Shown in pieces: positions 1 through 5,098 of a DNA stretch of 5,098 nt. The notes under the pieces were generated by a model. That model saw only the letters and a list, made by a program, of their open reading frames with translations. It was not told the DNA's origin and did no database searches. The stretch is from contig CAIKQM010000685.1 of the NCBI GenBank assembly GCA_903829565.1, forward strand, positions 1 through 5,098, read 5' to 3'. The DNA comes from an uncultured Planctomycetota bacterium (GTDB lineage: Bacteria; Planctomycetota; UBA1135; GCA-002686595). The position numbers were made by a program, and so were the translations under genes. Positions within the stretch are counted from its first letter, which is position 1, and each line of letters opens with the position of its first letter.

Positions 1-1
1 G

Positions 2-529
2 CCTTCAGGCTCGTGCATGGGCATGCTGCACCATGGCTACCAGCAGATCTTCCGTGACGATGAGGCTTGGCTAAGGCGTGCACGAGATTTGGCGCGCAAG
101 AGCTTTGAGTTGTCGCAGTACCTCGTGCACGAGTTCGGTCTATCGTTCGCGGCGTTGGCAAACGTGGATGAGCACGCAACGCAGGTCGCGACCTATCACC
201 CGTCGTGTCATGCCACACGCATTTTGGGTGTGGCGGATGAACCGTTGCAGTTGTTGCGCGCTGTCCGCGGCTTGCAGTTGGTGCCCTTGCCGCGAGCCGA
301 GGACTGCTGTGGCTTTGGCGGGACCTTCTGCGCCAAGCTGCCGGAGCTATCCAGCGCCATCGTGGAGACGAAGGTCGCTCACATCGCCGCCACCGGTGCA
401 CAGTGTGTGGTCTCTACCGACGTGGGATGCTTGGCCAACATCCGCAGTGCGTGTGCACACCGTGGTTTGCCTGTGGAGGTCCTGCACCTAGCTGAAGTCT
501 TGGATCGGCAAGAGGCCGCCAAGTCATGA
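2..529 (+). CDS. lutA: L-lactate utilization protein LutA/LldE, (Fe-S)-binding subunit, C-terminal part (5' truncated by window)
   Basis: The frame is open from base 2 and reads PSGSC, the conserved mid-protein motif of LutA (YkgE/LldE), so the gene begins before the window. About 175 residues are visible; the family is usually about 240, so roughly 70 N-terminal residues are missing. The cysteine-rich (CCG) domain is clear: a Cys in HPSCH (codon at 206), the CCGFGG motif (Cys codons at 305 and 308) and a late GC pair (Cys codon at 428). These cysteines are expected to ligate an Fe-S cluster. By family knowledge LutA acts with LutB and LutC in the cytoplasm to oxidise L-lactate to pyruvate. 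Its stop overlaps the lutB start by 4 bp (ATGA), indicating translational coupling. An internal ATG at 17 is not the true start, because conserved sequence continues upstream of it. The alternative, a CCG subunit of glycolate oxidase (GlcF), is unlikely beside LutB and LutC. Confidence 0.93.
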   Translation, partial: PSGSCMGMLHHGYQQIFRDDEAWLRRARDLARKSFELSQYLVHEFGLSFAALANVDEHATQVATYHPSCHATRILGVADEPLQLLRAVRGLQLVPLPRAEDCCGFGGTFCAKLPELSSAIVETKVAHIAATGAQCVVSTDVGCLANIRSACAHRGLPVEVLHLAEVLDRQEAAKS

Positions 530-1980
530 GTGCTCATGGTCTGACCGATGACTTCCTCCAGCGTGCACAGCATGCCTTGGGTCAAGACTTCTTGCGCCAA
601 GCTGTGCGCAAGACAACCGATCGCTTGCGTGACGGTCGTGCGCAAGCGGTCCGGGAGGCTGGTGACTTCGAAGCCTGGCGCGATGCGCTCTCGGCGTCGC
701 GTCGTCGTGCCATTGCTCGCCTCGATGCCGTGTTGCGAGTGTTTGTTGAGCGCGCGAGTGCTCATGGTGTGCAGGTGCATTTTGCAGCGGATGCAGCCGA
801 AGCGTGTGCCATTGTCGTCGAGCTGGCGCGCGCCAAAGGAGCGCGACTGGCAGCCAAGGGTAAGTCGATGCTCTCTGAAGAGATCGAGCTGAACCAAGCC
901 TTAGAAGCGGCCTGTGTCGAGGCCTTGGAGACCGACCTAGGCGAGTGGATCATCCAGCTCGCAGGCGAGCGGCCTTCCCACATCATCTTGCCCGTCGTGC
1001 ACAAGCCGCGAGCGGAGATCCGCGAGCTCTTTGAGCAGCACGGTGGCATCACCTTGAGCGATGAGACCAAGGTTCTCGCCGGCTACGCGCGCGATCGCTT
1101 GCGCGCCGAGTTTTTGCGTGCCGACCTAGGCATCACGGGTTGCAACATGGCGATTGCGGAGACTGGTGCCGTGGCCTTGTTCTCGAATGAAGGCAACGGG
1201 CGCATGGTCTCGACCTTGCCCAAGACGCACATCGCGTTGATGGGCATGGAGCGCATCGTGGAGACGCGCGCGGACTTCGTGGACTTGATGCGCCTCTTGC
1301 CGCGCAGTGCCACAGGGCAACGCATCACGACGTACGTGAATGTGCTGCATGGCCCGAAGCGCACGCATGAGCTCGACGGCCCCGAAGAGCTGCACGTGGT
1401 TGTGGTGGATGCAGGCCGCAGCCAACAGCTGGCGGATCGCGACTATCGTGAGGCGCTGGCATGCATTCGCTGTGGTGCTTGCCTGAACGCTTGTCCGGTG
1501 TACAGCACGGTTGGTGGACATGCATATGGAACCGTGTATCCCGGGCCCATCGGCGCGGTGATTGAACCGCTCTATGCTCGTGACGATGAGCGTCGGGCCG
1601 AGCTAGCCAACGCATCCACGTTGTGCGGTGCCTGTCATGAGGCCTGTCCGGTCCGCATTCCCTTGCACGATATGCTGGTCAGCTTGCGACAGGCCAATGT
1701 GCGCCAAGGACGAGGCGATCGCAGCGAGCTGGCACTGCAACGCGTGGCTGCGCGCGCTATGGCCGTACCTTTTGTCTATGCAGGAGGCGGCGCTGTTGCG
1801 CGTTGGTTCGGACGCTTCGTAGCTGGAGACGGCGCTTGGCCGCGTTTTGTGCTGCACCACACGCCGGTGCTGCAGGCCATGGCGCGCCAGCGCGTGCTGC
1901 CCAAGCCGCCAGTCCGCGCTTTCCGCGATCAGTGGGCCGACTTGGCACGCGAAGACATGCGAGGCTCGGATGGACGCTGA
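526..1980 (+). CDS. lutB: L-lactate utilization iron-sulfur protein LutB/LldF
   Basis: This 484-residue protein has the full family length and order. The N-terminal half is the LUD domain, with the signature GITGCNMAIAETGAVALF at about residues 202-219 (Glu212 in AETG). A ferredoxin-like 2x[4Fe-4S] region follows, with Cys313, Cys316, Cys319 and Cys323-Pro, then Cys367, Cys370 and Cys374-Pro. The C-terminal roughly 100 residues match the region that follows the clusters in LutB. By family knowledge it carries electrons in the LutABC complex that oxidises L-lactate to pyruvate without the flavin enzyme LldD; the electron acceptor is not visible here. The ATG at 526 is preceded by GAGG at 512-515, 10 nt upstream, and overlaps the lutA stop by 4 bp. 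The 3' end overlaps lutC by 11 bp. No transmembrane segment or signal peptide is apparent, so a cytoplasmic location is expected. No missing ligand or frameshift is seen. Confidence 0.95.
   Translation: MSAHGLTDDFLQRAQHALGQDFLRQAVRKTTDRLRDGRAQAVREAGDFEAWRDALSASRRRAIARLDAVLRVFVERASAHGVQVHFAADAAEACAIVVELARAKGARLAAKGKSMLSEEIELNQALEAACVEALETDLGEWIIQLAGERPSHIILPVVHKPRAEIRELFEQHGGITLSDETKVLAGYARDRLRAEFLRADLGITGCNMAIAETGAVALFSNEGNGRMVSTLPKTHIALMGMERIVETRADFVDLMRLLPRSATGQRITTYVNVLHGPKRTHELDGPEELHVVVVDAGRSQQLADRDYREALACIRCGACLNACPVYSTVGGHAYGTVYPGPIGAVIEPLYARDDERRAELANASTLCGACHEACPVRIPLHDMLVSLRQANVRQGRGDRSELALQRVAARAMAVPFVYAGGGAVARWFGRFVAGDGAWPRFVLHHTPVLQAMARQRVLPKPPVRAFRDQWADLAREDMRGSDGR
1961..1964 (+). 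promoter_or_regulatory. Shine-Dalgarno for lutC
   Basis: GAGG lies 5 nt before the ATG at 1970, inside the end of lutB. It supports the 1970 start over the longer in-frame option at 1847. Confidence 0.5.
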
Positions 1981-2614
1981 GTCGTTCTACGCGCGCATTG
2001 CTTCCGCTTTAGGTGGGCCATCGCCTGCGCTTCACTTGCCACCTGCGCTCAAGGTAGCGGCTGTCACAGCTACCGCGACGGAACGGCGTGCGTGGGCGCA
2101 CTTGGCAAGCGAGCGCTTGCGCAGTGTCGGCGGCAGCGCCGAATGCGTGTCGCGTTCCCAGCTTGCTGCTCGTGTGCAGGAGTTGGTGGGTGCGTCACCG
2201 ACCGTGCGTGTGGCTGATGCCTTGTTGCCTGCAGAGGTCCTGTCGGTGCTTGGTCAGGCCACCGCATGCACGGCTGTAGATGCCCACACGTGGCGTGAAG
2301 CGTGTGCCGCCGCGACATGGGGAGTCACCGACGCCGATGCGTGGATCGCCGAGACAGGCTCGGTGCTGTTGTGTGCGCAACGCGATCGTCCGCGTGCCAC
2401 CAGTCTGTTGCCGCGCCACCATCTGGTGATCGTTCCGCTGGAGCGCGTGATCCCTAGTCTAGAGGGAGCTCTCAACGCGCTGGTGGACACACCCAGTCAG
2501 TGGTTGTTGGTAACCGGCCCCAGTCGCACGAGCGACATCGAGAACGACTTGACCATTGGTGTGCACGGCCCTGCTGTGCTGCATGTGCTGGTGGTGGATG
2601 AGGAGACTGCCTGA
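1970..2614 (+). CDS. lutC: L-lactate utilization protein LutC/LldG (LUD domain)
   Basis: This is a 214-residue protein, at the short end of the LutC range. It has the LUD-domain signatures WGVTDADAWIAETG at residues 117-130 and GPSRTSDIE at 183-191, followed by GVHGP near the C-terminus, as is typical of LutC. It is the third subunit of the L-lactate-oxidising LutABC system; its exact biochemical role is less well defined than that of the Fe-S subunits. The start is the ATG at 1970, giving MDAESFYARIASALG, which resembles family N-termini, with GAGG at 1961-1964 five nt upstream. An in-frame ATG at 1847 would add 41 Cys/Arg-rich residues read through lutB coding sequence and is rejected. It overlaps lutB by 11 bp and ends in TGATG, sharing one base with the next start. 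This implies coupled expression with both neighbours. Confidence 0.93.
   Translation: MDAESFYARIASALGGPSPALHLPPALKVAAVTATATERRAWAHLASERLRSVGGSAECVSRSQLAARVQELVGASPTVRVADALLPAEVLSVLGQATACTAVDAHTWREACAAATWGVTDADAWIAETGSVLLCAQRDRPRATSLLPRHHLVIVPLERVIPSLEGALNALVDTPSQWLLVTGPSRTSDIENDLTIGVHGPAVLHVLVVDEETA
2600..2605 (+). promoter_or_regulatory. Shine-Dalgarno for the SDR gene
   Basis: GAGGAG, one of the strongest ribosome-binding sequences in the window, sits inside the last codons of lutC, 8 nt before the ATG at 2614. It fixes the SDR start and suggests robust translation in addition to coupling through the TGATG junction. Confidence 0.65.
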
Positions 2615-3393
2615 TGGACACGCTATTTCGATTGGACGGCAAGACGGCTGTGGTGACGGGCGCTGGCTCGGGCATCGGCGAGGCCATTAGCGAGTTGTAC
2701 GCAGCGCGAGGCGCACGCGTGGTGCTCGTGGATCTCGATCATGCTGCGGCATCAGCGGTAGCCCAGCGCATCACAGCCAAAGGCGGTGATGCTTGGGCCT
2801 TGGCCTGCGATGTGTCGCAAGAAGCCTCCGTGCAGGCAATGGTGCAGACCGTGCGCCAGCGCCATGACCACATCGCCATCTTGGTCAACAACGCAGGTGT
2901 CGCGCATGTGGGCAATGCCCTGACCACGACCGCCGCCGACTTCGAGCGTCTCTTTCGAGTGACTGTGCTGGGTGTGCATCATTGCACGCAAGCGGTACTG
3001 CCCTCGATGATCGAGCATGGCGGTGGGGCGATCGTGAATCTCGCGTCCATCGCATCCTTCATTGCGCTCAAGGATCGTTGGGCCTACTCCATGACCAAGG
3101 GAGCTGTGCTTGCGATGACGCGCGCGACGGCCCTGGACTTCGTGGACCAGAAGGTGCGTTGCAACTGCGTGGCCCCCGCACGCATCCACACGCCCTTTGT
3201 CGATGGTTTCGTGGCCAAGAACTACCCCGGCCGCGAAGACGAGATCAAAGCCTCGCTCGCCAAGTACCAACCGGTAGGGCGCATGGGTACTCCACAAGAG
3301 GTAGCGCAGTTGTGCCTCTACCTTGCGAGTGACGAGGCCTCCTTTGTGACCGGTGCTGCCTATCCCATCGATGGCGGTGTGATGATGCAGTGA
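2614..3393 (+). CDS. Short-chain dehydrogenase/reductase, probable 2-keto-3-deoxy-L-fuconate (or L-rhamnonate) 4-dehydrogenase
   Basis: This 259-residue classical SDR has the Rossmann motif TGAGSGIG (15-22), an acidic Asp40 at the end of the second strand that predicts NAD+ preference, NNAG (92-95), and catalytic Ser145, Tyr158 and Lys162. The region RCNCVAPARIHTPFVDGF and the following KNYPGRE resemble SDRs that sit beside FAH-type hydrolases in L-fucose/L-rhamnose loci and are related to the BDH2-like group. The likely reaction is NAD+-dependent oxidation of C4 of a 2-keto-3-deoxy-6-deoxy-sugar acid to the 2,4-diketo acid used by the next gene product. The substrate is inferred from context; an L-fucose dehydrogenase role is the main alternative. 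At the position usually occupied by the tetrad Asn (V-N-x-x-G) it has Thr117 (VTVLG). The start is the ATG at 2614, sharing one base with the lutC stop and preceded by GAGGAG. It is cytoplasmic, with no membrane segments. Confidence 0.87.
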   Translation: MDTLFRLDGKTAVVTGAGSGIGEAISELYAARGARVVLVDLDHAAASAVAQRITAKGGDAWALACDVSQEASVQAMVQTVRQRHDHIAILVNNAGVAHVGNALTTTAADFERLFRVTVLGVHHCTQAVLPSMIEHGGGAIVNLASIASFIALKDRWAYSMTKGAVLAMTRATALDFVDQKVRCNCVAPARIHTPFVDGFVAKNYPGREDEIKASLAKYQPVGRMGTPQEVAQLCLYLASDEASFVTGAAYPIDGGVMMQ

Positions 3394-3451
3394 GCCGCAA
3401 TGTGGCGATGAGTGCTTGCCCGCCGAGCCAGCTCTGTGCGATCCTTTTGAC
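3394..3451 (+). other. 58-bp intergenic gap between the SDR and FAH genes
   Basis: This is the only real gap between genes in the window. A short imperfect hairpin is possible directly after the SDR stop (GCCGC at 3394-3398 with GTGGC at 3402-3406, one G-T pair, 3-nt loop). It has no T-tract, so it is not a convincing terminator. I see no clear -35/-10 promoter pair. A possible 15-codon ORF lies inside it and is listed separately. Confidence 0.5.
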
Positions 3452-3455
3452 ATGA
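3408..3455 (+). other. Possible 15-codon coupling ORF ahead of the FAH gene (speculative)
   Basis: An ATG at 3408 opens a frame reading MSACPPSQLCAILLT and stopping at 3453-3455. That stop overlaps the FAH start codon as ATGA, the same junction as lutA-lutB. The FAH gene has no recognisable Shine-Dalgarno within about 15 nt, so re-initiation from this frame could supply ribosomes. The mini-ORF itself also lacks a strong ribosome-binding site, and an ATGA junction can arise by chance, so this is only a possibility. Confidence 0.15.
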
Positions 3456-4306
3456 AGCTCGTCAGATTTGGGCCAGTCGGCAAGGAAGCCCCGGGAGTCC
3501 TGTTAGAGGATGGCACGCGCCTCGATTGCAGGGCCGTTGCGCAGGATTGGAATGAGGCCTTCTTCGCGCATGGTGGTCTAGAGCGCTTGGCCGCGTGGCT
3601 CGCGGCGAACGCGAGTACTGCGCCCCGCGTACCTTCGGATGCGCGTTGGGCCTCATGTGTGGCGCGGCCCAGCAAGATCATCTGCATCGGGCTCAACTTC
3701 GTCGACCACGCCAAGGAAACGGGCAAGGACATCCCGACGGAGCCGGTGATCTTCTTCAAGGCGACCACCGCGCTGTGCGGGCCGAATGATGATGTGCACA
3801 TTCCGATCGGAGGCACCAAGCTCGATTGGGAAGTCGAGCTGGCCTTCGTCATCGGTAAAGAAGCGCGCCATGTGCCCACGGAGAAGGCGTTGGAGTATGT
3901 AGCCGGTTACTCGCTGCACAACGACTACTCGGAGCGAGCCTTCCAACTGGAGCATGGCGGGCAGTGGGTCAAGGGCAAGAGCTGCGACACCTTCGCTCCG
4001 CTGGGACCGTACATGGCCACGCGTGATGAGGTTCCGGATCCGCAGAACCTCGCCATGAAGTTGGAGGTCAATGGCGTGCTGCGCCAGAACGGCCATTCCA
4101 AGAACATGGTGTTTGGCGTGGCGCACTTGGTGTCGTACCTCTCGCGCTACATGACGCTTTTGCCTGGCGATGTCATCTCTACCGGTACGCCCGCTGGCGT
4201 TGGGTTGGGGTTCAATCCGCCGATCTACTTGCGCGAAGGCGATGTCGTCTCCTTGTCCATCGACAAGTTGGGTGCCTCGCGTCAACGGGTGGTGCAGGAA
4301 CGCTAA
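3452..4306 (+). CDS. Fumarylacetoacetate hydrolase family protein, probable 2,4-diketo-3-deoxy-L-fuconate/rhamnonate hydrolase
   Basis: This 284-residue protein is typical in length for the bacterial FAH family. It has a short N-terminal domain beginning MKLVRFGP, then the catalytic fold. Visible motifs are IGLNFVDHAKE (79-89), metal-ligand residues Glu127 and Glu129 in DWEVELAFVIGK, Asp158 in HNDYSER, Lys176 in KGKSCDTFAPLGP, and the closing STGTPAGVG (243-251). Family members bind Mg2+ or Mn2+ and hydrolyse C-C bonds in 2,4-diketo acids. Beside this SDR the best fit is cleavage of 2,4-diketo-3-deoxy-L-fuconate (or -rhamnonate) to pyruvate and L-lactate, which the upstream LutABC can consume. 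The start is ATG 3452, where family similarity begins. A TTG at 3416 in frame would add 12 residues without family resemblance. The ribosome-binding site is weak or absent. Other FAH roles (ureidoglycolate lyase-like, 2-keto-4-pentenoate hydratase-like) are less consistent with the context. Confidence 0.9.
   Translation: MKLVRFGPVGKEAPGVLLEDGTRLDCRAVAQDWNEAFFAHGGLERLAAWLAANASTAPRVPSDARWASCVARPSKIICIGLNFVDHAKETGKDIPTEPVIFFKATTALCGPNDDVHIPIGGTKLDWEVELAFVIGKEARHVPTEKALEYVAGYSLHNDYSERAFQLEHGGQWVKGKSCDTFAPLGPYMATRDEVPDPQNLAMKLEVNGVLRQNGHSKNMVFGVAHLVSYLSRYMTLLPGDVISTGTPAGVGLGFNPPIYLREGDVVSLSIDKLGASRQRVVQER
4296..4299 (+). promoter_or_regulatory. Shine-Dalgarno for the mutarotase gene
   Basis: AGGA lies within the last codons of the FAH gene, 9 nt before the GTG at 4309. 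It supports GTG as the start of the following gene. Confidence 0.5.
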
Positions 4307-4308
4307 GC

Positions 4309-4638
4309 GTGCGTCGCTTCGGCCAAACACTGGGCATTCGTCCCGAGTGCCTTGCCGAGTACAGGCGTCAACATGCTGCTATCTGGCCTGAGATCGCGCA
4401 GGCCATTCACGCTGCGGGCATCCGCAACTACTCCATTTTTGTGAGTGGCAACCAGCTGTTTGGGTACTTCGAGTACGAAGGGCCTGACGAAGAGTACACC
4501 CAGCGCATGGTGCGCTTGGCCGAGGCGCCACGCATGCGTGAGTGGTGGGATTTGATGGAGCCTATGCAGGTGCCCGATCCAGAGCGCAAGCCTGGTGCTT
4601 GGTGGACCGACATGGACGAGGTCTTTCACCTTGACTGA
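4309..4638 (+). CDS. L-rhamnose mutarotase family protein (RhaM/YiiL type)
   Basis: This 109-residue protein is close to the usual 100-110 of the family and starts at GTG, two bases after the FAH stop. Family features are visible along its length: Tyr18 and His22 (YRRQH), equivalent by position to the active-site Tyr and His of E. coli RhaM; WPE (26-28); NYSIF (40-44); LFGYFE (50-55); the Trp79-Trp80 pair; and the C-terminal VFHLD. The family interconverts alpha and beta anomers of L-rhamnose. Relatives in L-fucose loci may act on L-fucose, so the sugar is uncertain here. The role would be to speed delivery of the anomer used by the first dehydrogenase. An internal ATG would remove the conserved N-terminus, so GTG 4309 is preferred. 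The 3' end overlaps the next gene by 8 bp if that gene starts at TTG 4631. Confidence 0.9.
   Translation: MRRFGQTLGIRPECLAEYRRQHAAIWPEIAQAIHAAGIRNYSIFVSGNQLFGYFEYEGPDEEYTQRMVRLAEAPRMREWWDLMEPMQVPDPERKPGAWWTDMDEVFHLD
4618..4621 (+). promoter_or_regulatory. Shine-Dalgarno supporting a TTG start at 4631
   Basis: GAGG inside the mutarotase coding sequence is 9 nt before TTG 4631. No ATG or GTG in the same frame lies between the mutarotase end and the conserved Rossmann motif, except a GTG at 4685 that would start almost directly at the motif and has no good ribosome-binding site. Confidence 0.5.
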
Positions 4639-5098
4639 GTCCCACCTGCAACAGCGTTGGCCCTTGCCTTCGGCGCCTTTGCCGGTGGGTTTGATTGGCG
4701 CAGGTGGCATTGCGCGCTCGGCGCACCTGCCTGCGTATGCCAAACTTGGTGTGCAGGTGGCCTCGGTCTATGACATCGATCACGCTGTGGCGCGCAAGCT
4801 CGCGCGTGATTTTGGGATTGCTGAGGTTGCGAACAGCCTTGAGGCCCTGTGTGAGCGCGAGTACGCCATCTACGATGTCGCCGTGCCGGCCAGCGCTCAA
4901 GCGGCGATCTTGCGCGCTCTGCCGGATGGCTGTGCCGTCTTGTTGCAAAAGCCCTTAGGGGAAACGTTGGCTGATGCACAAGAGCTTGCTGCGCTTGCGC
5001 GTCGCAAAGGGTTGGTTGTGGCCGTCAATCTCCAGTTGCGGTTTGCGCCTAATGTGCTCGCTCTCAAGTCGCTGCTGGCGCGGGGCGTACTGGGCACC
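4631..5098 (+). CDS. Gfo/Idh/MocA family oxidoreductase, N-terminal part (3' truncated by window)
   Basis: The frame stays open from TTG 4631 to the last base, giving 156 residues of a protein family usually 330-390 long. After a roughly 17-residue lead comes the dinucleotide-binding motif VGLIGAGGIA (19-28), with Asp48 after the second strand (VYDID), suggesting NAD(H). Lys107 lies in LLQKPLGE, the position of the family's E-K-P motif, with Gln in place of Glu. NLQLRFAP follows, comparable to the family's conserved N-x-x-R-F segment. The family oxidises or reduces sugars and sugar derivatives. In this operon a role in sugar or sugar-acid oxidation is likely, but the step is unassigned. The TTG start has GAGG 9 nt upstream and overlaps the mutarotase stop by 8 bp. 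TTG 4664 and 4679 and GTG 4685 are possible later starts. The substrate domain is outside the window. Confidence 0.88.
   Translation, partial: MTESHLQQRWPLPSAPLPVGLIGAGGIARSAHLPAYAKLGVQVASVYDIDHAVARKLARDFGIAEVANSLEALCEREYAIYDVAVPASAQAAILRALPDGCAVLLQKPLGETLADAQELAALARRKGLVVAVNLQLRFAPNVLALKSLLARGVLGT

Noticed and set aside
379..897. Minus-strand open frame of 172 codons opposite lutA and lutB
   Set aside because: It crosses the lutA-lutB junction in antisense, and its composition is typical of a shadow frame with no domain.
1088..1097. Scattered CGATCG-type palindromes as a possible repeated site
   Set aside because: Only a few occurrences were noticed, all inside coding sequence, unevenly spaced and explained by common Arg/Asp/Ile codon pairs.
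1847..1969. Upstream extension of lutC to the ATG at 1847
   Set aside because: The extra 41 residues are Cys/Arg-rich, overlap lutB by more than 130 bp and do not look like a LutC N-terminus. ATG 1970 has a Shine-Dalgarno and a family-like start.
3394..3406. Hairpin after the SDR stop as a transcription terminator
   Set aside because: The stem is only 5 bp with one G-T pair and is not followed by a T-run. The downstream gene belongs to the same pathway, so read-through is expected.
3416..3451. Extension of the FAH gene to TTG 3416
   Set aside because: It adds 12 residues without family resemblance and has no ribosome-binding site. The conserved N-terminus begins at MKLVRFG.
2752..3879. Long minus-strand open frame of 375 codons opposite the SDR and FAH genes
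   Set aside because: It runs antisense to two clear enzymes and across their gap. Its product is rich in His, Arg and Ser with no recognisable motif. Such frames arise from the codon bias of GC-rich genes.
3653..4330. Minus-strand open frame of 225 codons opposite the FAH gene
   Set aside because: It is fully antisense to conserved FAH coding sequence, its translation resembles no family, and it has no supporting ribosome-binding site or gap.

Overview
The window is a densely packed, single-direction (+ strand) stretch of a moderately GC-rich bacterial chromosome. GC-ending codons are common, with frequent TTG leucine codons and GTG/TTG starts. Gene content and protein sequence suggest a proteobacterium, probably beta or gamma (Burkholderiales- or Xanthomonadales-like). 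This is an inference from family resemblance, not a demonstrated placement. There are no RNA genes, mobile elements, CRISPR arrays or convincing terminators. The only non-coding gap of note is 58 bp.

Layout: (1) 2-1980 and 1970-2614 hold the L-lactate oxidation module lutA (5' end cut off by the window), lutB and lutC. (2) 2614-3393 is a short-chain dehydrogenase/reductase resembling the enzymes that oxidise 2-keto-3-deoxy-6-deoxy-sugar acids (L-fuconate or L-rhamnonate type). (3) 3452-4306 is a fumarylacetoacetate hydrolase (FAH) family enzyme of the 2,4-diketo-3-deoxy-L-fuconate/rhamnonate hydrolase type. (4) 4309-4638 is an L-rhamnose mutarotase family protein with a GTG start. (5) 4631 to the window end is the N-terminal part of a Gfo/Idh/MocA family oxidoreductase, best started at TTG.

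Neighbouring genes overlap by 4, 11 and 1 bp, then are separated by 58 and 2 bp, then overlap by 8 bp. This indicates one operon with extensive translational coupling. The parts fit one catabolic scheme. A mutarotase equilibrates the anomers of an incoming 6-deoxy-hexose (L-fucose or L-rhamnose). Oxidation and dehydration, by enzymes mostly outside the window, give a 2-keto-3-deoxy acid. The SDR oxidises it to a 2,4-diketo acid, and the FAH enzyme splits that into pyruvate and L-lactate. LutABC then oxidises the L-lactate to a second pyruvate. The Gfo/Idh/MocA protein is an additional sugar-related dehydrogenase whose exact step cannot be fixed here. The dehydratase, lactonase, transporter and regulator expected for such a locus are not in the window.

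The locus is a recognisable non-phosphorylative deoxysugar pathway rather than a new type of system. The points most worth a second look are the physical fusion of the lactate-producing and lactate-consuming modules, a Thr where the SDR tetrad Asn is expected, a Q-K-P variant in the Gfo/Idh/MocA protein, and a possible 15-codon coupling ORF ahead of the FAH gene, which lacks a clear Shine-Dalgarno.
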